Below, piece by piece: positions 1 through 8,321 of a DNA stretch of 64,000 bases (position 1 is its first letter; each line of letters starts with the position of its first letter). The stretch is from an uncultured Oscillospiraceae bacterium (GTDB taxonomy: Bacteria; Bacillota; Clostridia; Oscillospirales; Oscillospiraceae): contig CAKTMC010000010.1 in NCBI GenBank assembly GCA_934573735.1, forward strand, positions 1 through 64,000, given 5' to 3'. The notes under the pieces were generated by a model. That model was not told the origin of the DNA and searched no databases. It saw only the letters and a list, made by a program, of their open reading frames with translations. The position numbers were made by a program, and so were the translations under genes.

Positions 1-312
1 ACCCCGGAGACCCCTTTCCCCAGTGTGCGCACTGGGGACTTCCCCTAAAAGGGGCAGCGCCCTGCGGCGGCTTCGTCCATGCCCTTGGCGCCCCTCTTAG
101 GGGAGCTGTCGAGCGATAGCGAGACTGAGGGGTCGCCATGGCCGAGTGACTGCCAATAGGGAAAAGAATAGTCCGCACTGCGTTCTGTCTTTTCCGTCCT
201 GCCCCATGTCCTACCCCGGAGACCCCTTTCCCCAGTGTGCGCACTGGGGACTTCCCCTAAAAGGGGCAGCGCCCTGCGGCGGCTTCGTCTACGCCCTTAG
301 CCCCCCATCCAC
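1..312. repeat. Element A repeat cluster 1
   Basis: This stretch has no gene. It holds the right-hand end of one element A (about 1-75) followed by a complete copy (about 84-300). Element A consists of a GCGCCCC...GGGG hairpin, a GAGCGATAGCGAGACTGAGGGG segment given here only by position (about 110-132), a hairpin with GGAAAAGA and TCTTTTCC arms, and a CCCCAGTG/CACTGGGG hairpin next to a second CCCCT/AGGGG hairpin. The two ends are inverted copies of each other, so the unit can fold back along its whole length. Open reading frames here are not genes. Confidence 0.85.
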
Positions 313-317
313 AGCAC

Positions 318-348
318 AAAAAAACCGGCGGCTTTTCGCCGCCGGTTT
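318..348 (-). terminator. Rho-independent terminator of SPFH/NfeD operon
   Basis: On the minus strand an 11-bp GC-rich stem (AAACCGGCGGC paired with GCCGCCGGTTT) is followed by a run of T, 20 bases past the stop of the SPFH gene. Confidence 0.85.
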
Positions 349-367
349 ACATAATTACTATATTTGC

Positions 368-1279
368 TTATTTCTCCGCCTTCGCTTCGGGCCTGACGTC
401 CTTTACGGACTCGACAATGCCCTCGGCAAGACCGGCAAGACCCTGAATCTCGCTCGGAATAATAATCTTCGTTGCGCGGCCGTTTGCGGCGGCGGTGAAT
501 GCCTCGAGCGCCTTTATCTTGAGCACGGCGTCGGTCGGGCTGGAGGAGTTGATGAGCCTGATACCCTCGGCGGTAGCGGTCTGAACCTTGAGAATAGCCT
601 CGGCCTCGCCCTCTGCCTCAAGTATCTGCTGCTGCTTCTTCGCGTCTGCGCGGAGTATCGCAGACTCCTTTTCACCCTCGGCCTCAAGTATCGCGGCGCG
701 CTTTTCACCCTCGGCGCGGAGTATCGCCTCACGGCGCTCACGCTCGGCCTTCATCTGCTTTTCCATCGCGTTCTGGATCTCACGCGGGGGCAGAATGTTC
801 TTCAGCTCAACGCGGTTGACCTTGATGCCCCAGGGGTCGGTCGCCTCGTCAAGGATGGAGCGCATTCTGGAGTTGATGAGGTCACGGCTGGTGAGGCACT
901 GGTCAAGCTCAAGATCGCCTATGATGTTACGCAGCGTAGTCGCGGAGAGGTTCTCGATGGCGACCATGGGCTGCTCGATGCCGTAGGTGTAGAGCTTGGG
1001 GTCGGTTATCTGGAAGTACACAACGGTGTCTATCTGCATGGTGACGTTATCCTTGGTGATAACGGGCTGGGGCGGGAAGTCGGCGACCTGCTCCTTGAGG
1101 GTGACTATCTTCGCCACGCGGTCAATGAAGGGGATCTTGACGTGCATACCGACGTTCCAGGTCTCCTTATATGCGCCGAGACGCTCTATAACATAGGCTC
1201 TCGCCTGCTGGACGACGCGGATATTCGTGACGATGATGAGAATAACTACAATAAGTAATGCAATCGGTGCCCAAGGCAT
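368..1279 (-). CDS. SPFH/Band 7 (stomatin-like) membrane protein
   Basis: Membrane-anchored scaffold of the SPFH (prohibitin/stomatin, QmcA-like) family; such proteins oligomerise in membrane microdomains and affect membrane proteolysis or fluidity. The 303-residue product has one N-terminal membrane segment (about residues 5-22), an SPFH domain (about 20-180), then a charged Ala/Glu/Arg-rich coiled coil (about 170-240) with near-repeats of ILEAEGEKE type. It lies just downstream of an NfeD-like gene on the same strand, the classic NfeD-SPFH pair, so the two products probably act together. Family assignment is firm; the precise role is not known. Confidence 0.93.
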   Translation of the reverse strand: MPWAPIALLIVVILIIVTNIRVVQQARAYVIERLGAYKETWNVGMHVKIPFIDRVAKIVTLKEQVADFPPQPVITKDNVTMQIDTVVYFQITDPKLYTYGIEQPMVAIENLSATTLRNIIGDLELDQCLTSRDLINSRMRSILDEATDPWGIKVNRVELKNILPPREIQNAMEKQMKAERERREAILRAEGEKRAAILEAEGEKESAILRADAKKQQQILEAEGEAEAILKVQTATAEGIRLINSSSPTDAVLKIKALEAFTAAANGRATKIIIPSEIQGLAGLAEGIVESVKDVRPEAKAEK

Positions 1280-1300
1280 AATATTTCCTCCTATTAAATC

Positions 1301-1780
1301 TTATACTTTGCTTTCCATGGGTTTTACTATCAACTTAACGCCCTCGATGCGCACAACGGTCATCAGCTCGCCCGCGCTTGCCTTGACCTCGTCGCTCTCG
1401 GTGCGTGCAGTCCAAATCTTGCCGCCGACGGAGACGGCCCCCGTCCCGGCGACGTTGTCAATATCCTCCGTGACCCGGCACTCCCTGCCGATGACCATGT
1501 CGGCGTTTGTGGCATGAGTCTTTGAGTTGACGTATTTTTTAGCGAGCGGCCTTGTCAGCACCAGCGACACGACCGACACGACGAAAAACCATATCAACTG
1601 AAGCCACAGCGGAGCATGAAGAATGGCTGATATCATCGCGGCGAACGCGCCCAGCGCAAACCAAATCGACACAAGCCCGGGCGCGGCGCCCTCAATGATG
1701 AGCAGCACCACCATCGCCGCAAGCCAGAACGCCGTCATGCTTCCGGAGGAAAATCTTCCGATAAATCCGGCTAAAAACAT
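1301..1780 (-). CDS. NfeD-like membrane protein
   Basis: A 159-residue protein with several hydrophobic segments in its first half (about residues 12-75) and a soluble beta-rich C-terminal domain (about 85-159) of the NfeD OB-fold type. NfeD proteins are the usual genomic partners of SPFH scaffolds and are thought to bind them through the C-terminal domain. The SPFH gene starts 21 bases downstream, so they form one operon ending at the hairpin near 330. It is the short form without the N-terminal protease domain of long NfeD proteins. Confidence 0.85.
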   Translation of the reverse strand: MFLAGFIGRFSSGSMTAFWLAAMVVLLIIEGAAPGLVSIWFALGAFAAMISAILHAPLWLQLIWFFVVSVVSLVLTRPLAKKYVNSKTHATNADMVIGRECRVTEDIDNVAGTGAVSVGGKIWTARTESDEVKASAGELMTVVRIEGVKLIVKPMESKV

Positions 1781-2010
1781 TGCTTTAAGCTCCTCTCGCT
1801 GTAATCTGCTAAATTATAAACTTATTATATAATACCCTGGGCTGCTTGGCAAGATGTATTCCGACGCAGAAAAAATAATTTACTTTTGCTTAATTTTTTA
1901 GCTCTTTACTTTTTGCATTTAGTGTTGTAACATATGCTTAGATTAAAGTGCAGAATTTCCGCCGTCCTGCCCGCTGCCGGGCTGTACGGCGATGCTTAAC
2001 GGAGGCGCAT

Positions 2011-2307
2011 ATGAATAAAATACCGAAGAAACCCCGCAACGAGAGTATGTATAAGGCCATTTTGAAGCTTGAGACGCTTGACGAGTGCATGAGGTTTTTT
2101 GACGATCTGTGTACCGTGAGCGAGCTTATGGCGATGGAGCAGCGCTATCAGGTTGCGACCTGTCTTGACGAGGGCATGATTTACAACGATATTCTGGCCG
2201 AGACCGGTGCGTCCAGCGCGACGATAAGCCGCGTCAATCGCTCTCTCCAGTACGGCAGCGGCGGCTACGCCATTGTCTTCAACCGCATGAAGGAGGACGA
2301 GCAGTGA
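2011..2307 (+). CDS. yerC: YerC/YecD family TrpR-related DNA-binding protein
   Basis: A 98-residue protein of the TrpR-like YerC/YecD family, with the family signature around MAMEQRYQVA and the helix-turn-helix ending TGASSATISRVNRSL. Start chosen at ATG 2011 because GGAGG lies 6 bases upstream; the frame is open further 5' but without a ribosome site. Its regulatory target is unknown. The 230-bp gap from the NfeD gene is divergent and presumably carries promoters for both directions. The next gene begins at a GTG overlapping its stop codon, so translation is probably coupled. Confidence 0.9.
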   Translation: MNKIPKKPRNESMYKAILKLETLDECMRFFDDLCTVSELMAMEQRYQVATCLDEGMIYNDILAETGASSATISRVNRSLQYGSGGYAIVFNRMKEDEQ

Positions 2308-3035
2308 GCTGCTACGCCTCCCTCGCCGGATATTATGACAGGCTGACCGGCGATGTGCCCTATGAGCGCTTCATAGAGTTTTACGAGGCGGAGTTTGCCC
2401 GCGACGGGGGCGAATTCCGCCTCCTGCTCGACCTCTGCTGCGGCACGGGTACGCTCACCTGTGAGCTTGCGCGGCGCGGCTATGAGCTGATAGCGGCGGA
2501 TGCCTCGGTGGATATGCTCATGCAGGCGCGTGAGAAGTCGGCGGGGCTTCGGTGCCCGCCGCTGTTTCTGTGTCAGGACGCGGCGGAGCTTGACCTCTAC
2601 GGTACGGTGGACGCGGCGGTCTGTTCGCTTGACGGGATGAATTATATCGCGCCCGAGGCTCTGTCCGAGGTTTTCCGCAGGCTTCACCTCTTTATCCGTC
2701 CCGGCGGGCTTTTTATCTTCGATATCCGGACGCCGGACTGGTTTCGCGCCCTTGACGGGGATATCTTCGTTGATGAAAAGGACGACCTGCTCTGTCTCTG
2801 GCGGGCGGACTTTGACGAGGATATGTCCGCGATGATATACGGCATGGATATCTTCAGCCGTGCCGGTGCGCTCTGGGAGCGCAGCAGCGAGGAGCATATC
2901 GAGTACGCGCACGAGCCGGAAATGCTGAGAGCGGCGCTTGAGAGTGCGGGCTTTGTCGATGTGCGTCTCTGCCGCGACTGTCCGCAGGGCGATGCGGGCA
3001 GGCTGTTCATCGTCGCAACCAGAAATGAGGAATGA
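2304..3035 (+). CDS. Class I SAM-dependent methyltransferase
   Basis: A 243-residue protein with the Rossmann-type SAM-binding motif DLCCGTGT at residues 43-50, an acidic residue at the end of strand 2 (IAADAS) and a motif-IV-like stretch VDAAVCSLDGMNY. It resembles the small stand-alone methyltransferases common next to YerC in clostridia; the substrate cannot be told. The GTG start overlaps the yerC stop, and the Hsp33 gene starts 4 bases after its stop, giving a three-gene operon. Confidence 0.8.
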   Translation: MSCYASLAGYYDRLTGDVPYERFIEFYEAEFARDGGEFRLLLDLCCGTGTLTCELARRGYELIAADASVDMLMQAREKSAGLRCPPLFLCQDAAELDLYGTVDAAVCSLDGMNYIAPEALSEVFRRLHLFIRPGGLFIFDIRTPDWFRALDGDIFVDEKDDLLCLWRADFDEDMSAMIYGMDIFSRAGALWERSSEEHIEYAHEPEMLRAALESAGFVDVRLCRDCPQGDAGRLFIVATRNEE

Positions 3036-3039
3036 TTTT

Positions 3040-3918
3040 ATGAACAACGACAGAATAATCAGAGCGACCGCCGGAGAGGGCTATATAAAGATGGCGGTCA
3101 TCACCGCAAGGGACTCGGTGCAGCGCGGCTGCGCCATACACGGCTGCTCACCTACTGCCTCCGCCGCGCTCGGGCGTGCGCTGTGTGCAGCGTCGCTGAT
3201 GGGCGAGATGATGAAGGAGGACGCGGCAACGCTCACCCTCCGTATAAACGGCGGCGGCAGCATAGGCAGCGTCGTTGCGGTGTCCGACTCCTCAGGCAAT
3301 ATGCGCGGCTATGTGGATAATCCGAAGGCCGACCTTCCGACCCGCGCCGACGGCAAGCTTGACGTGGGCGGCATCGTCGGGCGCGACGGTACGCTGACCG
3401 TCAGCCGCGATATCGGGCTCAAGGAGCCGTATATAGGCTCTACCGAGCTTGTCAGCGGCGAGATTGCCGAGGACTTGACCGCGTATCTGCTTGAAAGTGA
3501 GCAGGTTCCCTCCGCCTGTGCGCTCGGCGTGCTTGTCGATACGGATAAGAGCATCAAGGCGGCGGGCGGCTTCATCGTGCAGCTCATGCCCGGCGCGCCG
3601 GAGGAGTATATAGACCGGCTTGAGGAGAATATCTTCATTATGGATCAGCTCACCACCGTGCTGGACGAGGACGGCGCGGAGGCGCTGTTTAGTCAGGTGC
3701 TCAAGGGCTTTGAGCATCACGAGGTCGGCTCCGTGCCGGTGGAATACCGCTGCTATTGCAGCCGTGAGCGTGTCGAGGCGGCGCTGATGTCTGTCGGCGC
3801 GGAGGCTCTCGGCGAGCTTGCCGAGGGCGGCGAGGACGTCGAGGTCGGCTGTCAGTTCTGCGGTAAGGCATATAGCTTCAGCCCCGAGCAGCTCCGTGGC
3901 ATGGCCGCACAGGAATAA
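3040..3918 (+). CDS. hslO: Hsp33 redox-regulated chaperone
   Basis: Hsp33 is a cytosolic holdase activated by oxidation and unfolding; four cysteines bind zinc in the reduced, inactive state. The 292-residue product has the N-terminal substrate-binding fold and the C-terminal zinc switch: C238-X-C240 and C271-X2-C274. The start is ATG 3040, beginning MNNDRIIRA, which matches the family N-terminus; the open frame upstream runs through the preceding gene in another frame. A strong terminator follows. Confidence 0.96.
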   Translation: MNNDRIIRATAGEGYIKMAVITARDSVQRGCAIHGCSPTASAALGRALCAASLMGEMMKEDAATLTLRINGGGSIGSVVAVSDSSGNMRGYVDNPKADLPTRADGKLDVGGIVGRDGTLTVSRDIGLKEPYIGSTELVSGEIAEDLTAYLLESEQVPSACALGVLVDTDKSIKAAGGFIVQLMPGAPEEYIDRLEENIFIMDQLTTVLDEDGAEALFSQVLKGFEHHEVGSVPVEYRCYCSRERVEAALMSVGAEALGELAEGGEDVEVGCQFCGKAYSFSPEQLRGMAAQE

Positions 3919-3934
3919 GAGTATTGTGATAGGT

Positions 3935-3968
3935 AAAACGGCAGAACCGATTTCGGTTCCGCCGTTTT
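3935..3968 (+). terminator. Rho-independent terminator of yerC-methyltransferase-hslO operon
   Basis: The stem AACGGC-A-GAACCG pairs with CGGTTC-C-GCCGTT around a short ATTT loop and is followed by seven T residues, 16 bases after the hslO stop. Confidence 0.9.
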
Positions 3969-4045
3969 TTTGTGTGTCTCTCAGTCAACGCACCGTTTTC
4001 GGAATTGTACGCATTCAAAATCGGCGCAACCCGCCTAACCAACCT

Positions 4046-5175
4046 CCGTCATTGCGAGGAGCGAAGCGACGCGGCAATCCGTTCTCCTTACGCCGCACTA
4101 AGATTATGCACAGTCCCAAGAGGATGCGGATTGCCACGACCATTCTGCGGAATGGTCTCGCAATGACAGGTTAATTTAGTCTTCTGCGCCGATTTCGACA
4201 AAACCGCGAAGCGCTGCCCCTTTTAGGGTAGCGAAGCGGCGGCGCGGTAGTGAATGACATGCCGGGGGCATGTCAGAGCCGCGCCGTGACCGAGCCGCAG
4301 CGAGACAGTGGCGCGAAGCGCCGAAGGGGTCTCCAGAGTATAGAATAGAGCCGACCGGAAAAGACAGAACGCACCCCCGCCCATTCTTTTCCCCATTGGC
4401 AGTCTCTCAGCCATGGCACCCTCTCCGTCCTCGCTGCGCTCGGCCACCTCTCCCAAAGGGAGAGGCAAGGGCGTGGACTCAGCTCCCTCGCCCCGCAGGG
4501 CGCTGCCATTGTCGGTGAGCGCGTTCCCGCGCCCCGCAGGGCGCTGCCCCTTTTAGGGGAAGTCCCCAGTGCGCACACTGGGGAAAGGGGTCTCCGGACT
4601 TGGTCACGGAGCAGACCGGAAAAGACAGAACGCACTTCCGCCCATTCTTTTCCCCATTGGCAGTCTCTCAGCCATGGAGACCCCTCAGTCTCGCTATCGC
4701 TCGACAGCTCCCCTAAGAGGGGCGCCAAGGGCGTGGATGACACACAATGTAAAAAAACACCGCAACCGCCTACCCAAGCACCGTCATTCTCCCTAAAGGG
4801 ACTAGGCGGCAGAGCCGCCGTCGCGAGAGCGAAGCGACGTGGGAATCCGTTCTCCCTTACACCGCACTAAGACTACACACAGTCCCAAGGGGATGCGGAT
4901 TGCCACGTCGCTCGTCCCTCGCTTCTCGCAATGACAGGTCAGTTCAGTCTTCTACGCCGATTTCGACACCCCCGCGAAGCGCTGCCCCTCTTAGGGGAAG
5001 TCCCCAGTGCGCACACTGGGGAAAGGGGTCTCCGAGGTAGGATGCGGTGCAGACCGGAAAAGACAGGACGCAATGCAGACTATTCTTTTCTCTATTGGCA
5101 ATCCCTCAGCCATGGCGACCCCTCAGTCTCGCTTACGCTCGACAGCTCCCCTAAGAGGGGCGCCAAGGGCGTAGA
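4046..5175. repeat. Element A/B repeat cluster 2
   Basis: Gene-free 1.1 kb between two converging genes. Order: B (about 4046-4170, CATTGCGAGGAGCGAAGCG ... CTCGCAATG, ends inverted), a divergent A with altered left end (about 4206-4482), A (4540-4737), B (about 4782-4940) and A (4975-5170). The A copies are in reverse orientation relative to cluster 1. Frames encoding stretches such as GEVPSAHTGERG come from the A hairpins and are not proteins. Confidence 0.85.
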
Positions 5176-5230
5176 CTCAGCCCCCCACCCGCGAAGCCCC
5201 CCCAGCCTCTTCTACTCCCTCCCCCCGCAC

Positions 5231-5263
5231 AAAAAATTGCCGGCGGAAAATCCGTCGGCAATT
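5231..5263 (-). terminator. Terminator of the secreted repeat protein gene
   Basis: On the minus strand AATTGCCGACGG pairs (one mismatch) with CCGCCGGCAATT and is followed by TTTT, 12 bases past the stop at 5275. Confidence 0.85.
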
Positions 5264-5274
5264 CAAGTATATCA

Positions 5275-8010
5275 TTATTTGACTATCCGGAAGCTGCGCG
5301 TGATGGGCGCTGCCAGATAATCACCGCCGAGGGTGACGACCGTTACGACATAACGACCCGGCTCGGTGGGGGGAACGGTGGTGCTGGAATAGGGCTTCAG
5401 CTTGCTTGTCACGCCGCTGTAGAGGAAGTGGACGTTTGCGTCCGCGTCGCTCACAGGCTCGCCGTTGACGCTCAGGGTCACGCCCCAATCCATGCTCTGC
5501 GCCTGCTCCACGGTGATTTTACTCCCGATCTGCTCGTTCCATGTGAGCTTTACGCCCTTGACGTTTTTCAGCACGCTCAGAGCGCCGACGCCGACGCCGG
5601 TATTATAGTTCGGGCTGTCGGTGACAGCGGCGACGGTATATACGCCCGCATGCTTCGGAGTGCCGAAGGCGACGCGGACATCGTCCGCTGCGCTCGGAAG
5701 CTTATCAAGTATCTTGATTATCTGACCGAAGGTGCCGGTATCGACGCCTATCTTGTCAAGCAGCTCAAGGATGCCGGAGGATGAGAGCAGCTTGCGAAGC
5801 TCTCCTATCGTGGTGCCCTCGTTGAGTATATCGGAGAGGCTCTTGCCGTTATTGAATTTTGCCACTATCGGGTCTACGACCTTGAGGAAGGCGGAGTTTG
5901 TATAACGTGCCGGAAGCTCAAGGTAGACGCTCGTGGTGACATTGCTGGTTATCCCGGCATACACGGTATAGATATCAAACTCGTCCGCCGGATCTGTGGT
6001 GACAAAGCCTGCGGGGACTGCCTCGCCGGCGTGGATGGTCGCGGAGTGAACGCGAACCTTGACATTCGCCTTGTTGACCGTGAGGCTGCCCTCAACGTTC
6101 TCCAGCGGGCGGTACTCCGCGCTGCCGCGGTAGCTGATGCGTATTCTCTGGCTCTCGGCCGCGCCCATCTTCGGGAAGTGACCGATTATATCGTCCTCGC
6201 CCTCGATGGGGACCCATTTGTAGTCGCTGCCGTTGATGCCGCCCTCAAGCTGGCGGAGCGCATAGTATTCTATGGTGAAGTCCTCAAGGCTGAGCGTGGA
6301 CTTCTCGGGCAGGGTGGAGGCCTCCCAGTCAATCATATTGTCGAATATGGCCTGCTCCATGACGGCAGCGTCCATATTATAGCTTATCGCCGCGCCCTCG
6401 ACATAGACTATCTCGGACTTGACGCGGCTGTCGCTGACCGTGACATTGACAACGACCTCGCCGCCCTTATACTCGCGGCTGCCCGGCCAGGAGATGCGGA
6501 TGCTCCACTCGCCCTCGCCGAAGGCCTTGTATATGCCCTGTCCGGCGGAGATGGGGCGGTAATACTTGACGGAGCCGAAGCCTGCGTCGTATTCGACCGT
6601 GACATCCTCAAAGCCAAGCTCGGGAGTGCTGGAGGCGACGACCGCCTCAAAAATCGCCCTTGCGGTGGCCTCATAGTCATAGCTCTCAGCGTCGGCAAAG
6701 ACCAGAGACAGCTCGTAGGGTCCCTCCTTCAGCTCAAGCTCAACGCTCGGACGGCCGAGAACCGTGACGCTTGCGGTGACGCTGACCGGATCATACTCGC
6801 GGCTGCCGGGATAGCTGACGCGGATATCCCAAGTGCCCTCCTCGATGCCGGGGTAGCTGAGAAGCTCGCCCTTGCCGCCCTCGAGGGGAACCCATGCCTT
6901 GCCCATGCCGCCGACGGAGCCGGTGCTTGCGGTGGCGTAATACTCTATGCTCAGATCCTCAAGGCTTATGCTCTCGGGGGTCTTGGTCTCAAGCAGCTCG
7001 TACACTGCCTGATATGCGGCGGCGTAGTCAATGCTGAGATCTTCGTTATATACGAGCTTAAAGCTCGGCTCTGCCGCAAACTCAAGGACGGAGGTCTCGC
7101 GTCCGCTTGCGACCGTAAAGCTGTAGCTCTCGCTGAAGCCGAAATACTCATCGCTTCCTGCGTAGCTGATTTTTATCTCCTGCTCGCCCATGCCCATTGC
7201 GGGGTAGCTGAGAAGACCGGACTTGCCGCCCTCAAGCGGCATCCACTCTCTGCCTATTCCGGCCGCCGAGCCGCTGCTTGCTGTGGCGTAGTATTCTATC
7301 GTGACGTCCTCGACGCCGAGTGCGGGCTCTGTGGCTATGCTCGCCATGATGAGTGCGCGGACTGCATCATAATCTATGCTGCCGTCCTCGGCGTAGCAGA
7401 GCTTGATGCTGTTATTGATAAGCTCCACGCTGCTGCCAAGCTTCTGAGCCTTGCTGAGCGTCACGGCAGAGCCTGCGTCGCCCTTGATGCGTACCTGATA
7501 GCTGCCGTCAGTGTTGACGGAGAGCGCGGGATGGCTGTAGGTATTGGTGACAAAGGCTACCTTTTTGCTGCTGGTAAAGCCGCCGATGCTGCCCCATGCC
7601 GTATTAGTGAGAAGTCCGTTTTTGCCGGTGCATTCATACTCCCACTCAAGAGAGCTGTAATCCTTCTCGGGGTCATAGTTGTCGATAAGCGCGGCGCAAA
7701 GTCTCGCCCTTACGGTCGCCTCGTCCGCATTGTAGGGGATGAGCGCCGAGCCGCTGTGCAGGCTGATGCTCTCGCCGTCGGGCAGTGCCGCGGGAGCGGA
7801 GACGACAGTCTCGACAGGCTCCTCAACGGGCTCCACGATGATTTCTTCCTCAACAGTCTCCTCGGGGACTGCCTCGATGCTTTCCTCTCCTGCCGCGATA
7901 TCCTCATCAGCCGAAGCCGCGGTCGCAAGCATGGGACCGGCGCTTATAAGCTGAAGCATCATCAGCAGCACGAGCACCCGTGACATAAAACGGGCAGAAC
8001 GCTTTTGCAT
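5275..8010 (-). CDS. Large secreted protein with tandem beta-rich repeats
   Basis: A 911-residue protein with a signal peptide (basic start, hydrophobic core about residues 10-24, likely cleavage near ATAASA), then an acidic Glu/Val-rich linker (about 35-75). Residues about 80-640 hold roughly five diverged repeats of about 100 residues. Each has a YDYxA helix-like segment, an EDVTIEYYA strand, a W(V/M)PLEGG motif and an (R/K)ISYxGSxEY segment. The remaining C-terminal part (about 640-911) is different and ends in Ig-like GRYVVTVVTLGGDY. No LPXTG, SLH or choline-binding anchor is seen, so it is probably released or non-covalently held. AAAGGAG lies upstream of the ATG. I do not recognise a named family. 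Confidence 0.8.
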   Translation of the reverse strand: MQKRSARFMSRVLVLLMMLQLISAGPMLATAASADEDIAAGEESIEAVPEETVEEEIIVEPVEEPVETVVSAPAALPDGESISLHSGSALIPYNADEATVRARLCAALIDNYDPEKDYSSLEWEYECTGKNGLLTNTAWGSIGGFTSSKKVAFVTNTYSHPALSVNTDGSYQVRIKGDAGSAVTLSKAQKLGSSVELINNSIKLCYAEDGSIDYDAVRALIMASIATEPALGVEDVTIEYYATASSGSAAGIGREWMPLEGGKSGLLSYPAMGMGEQEIKISYAGSDEYFGFSESYSFTVASGRETSVLEFAAEPSFKLVYNEDLSIDYAAAYQAVYELLETKTPESISLEDLSIEYYATASTGSVGGMGKAWVPLEGGKGELLSYPGIEEGTWDIRVSYPGSREYDPVSVTASVTVLGRPSVELELKEGPYELSLVFADAESYDYEATARAIFEAVVASSTPELGFEDVTVEYDAGFGSVKYYRPISAGQGIYKAFGEGEWSIRISWPGSREYKGGEVVVNVTVSDSRVKSEIVYVEGAAISYNMDAAVMEQAIFDNMIDWEASTLPEKSTLSLEDFTIEYYALRQLEGGINGSDYKWVPIEGEDDIIGHFPKMGAAESQRIRISYRGSAEYRPLENVEGSLTVNKANVKVRVHSATIHAGEAVPAGFVTTDPADEFDIYTVYAGITSNVTTSVYLELPARYTNSAFLKVVDPIVAKFNNGKSLSDILNEGTTIGELRKLLSSSGILELLDKIGVDTGTFGQIIKILDKLPSAADDVRVAFGTPKHAGVYTVAAVTDSPNYNTGVGVGALSVLKNVKGVKLTWNEQIGSKITVEQAQSMDWGVTLSVNGEPVSDADANVHFLYSGVTSKLKPYSSTTVPPTEPGRYVVTVVTLGGDYLAAPITRSFRIVK

Positions 8011-8073
8011 TTTTGAAAACTCCTTTCAGACCTTGGAAATCCTGCAAACTTTCTTCATGTTTTCCAATTGTGC

Positions 8074-8102
8074 AATATACCATAAGTGCCACCGGATAGC
8101 AA
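8074..8102 (-). promoter_or_regulatory. Probable sigma-A promoter for the secreted repeat protein
   Basis: On the minus strand TTGCTA (8102-8097) and TATATT (8079-8074) are separated by 17 bases, about 65 bases upstream of the start codon at 8010. The rest of the 8011-8321 gap holds only AT-rich leader and the terminator-like hairpin of the upstream gene. Confidence 0.5.
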
Positions 8103-8222
8103 TATACCTATTGTATTTTTGTATGTTTTTACAGCCAACAAACTTAACAGAGTCTTAACGCGAACATTATTTGTATATTTTTCTTTTCCATTCTCCGAGG
8201 CTTTGAAAAAAAGCATACAAAA

Positions 8223-8260
8223 GCCCCCTCACCGTCCAGATTCTGAACATGAGGGGGTAT
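8223..8260 (-). terminator. Probable terminator of the rhodanese-TtcA gene
   Basis: On the minus strand CCCCCTCA and TGAGGGGG form a perfect 8-bp stem with extra internal pairing, followed by CTTTTGT, about 60 bases past the stop at 8322. The U tract is short. Confidence 0.55.
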
Positions 8261-8321
8261 TTTATACATTACCGGCAGCTTTGTCTGCCGTCCGGTGTTT
8301 ATATTGTTTTAATTATGATAT

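Noticed and set aside
146..1258. 370-residue plus-strand frame opposite the SPFH gene
   Set aside because: Shadow of the SPFH/NfeD genes in GC-rich DNA; begins in a repeat, has low-complexity Leu/Arg composition and no domain.
6031..7983. 650-residue plus-strand frame opposite the secreted repeat protein
   Set aside because: Mirror frame of the minus-strand gene; no ribosome site and no recognisable motif, while the minus frame has a signal peptide and repeats.
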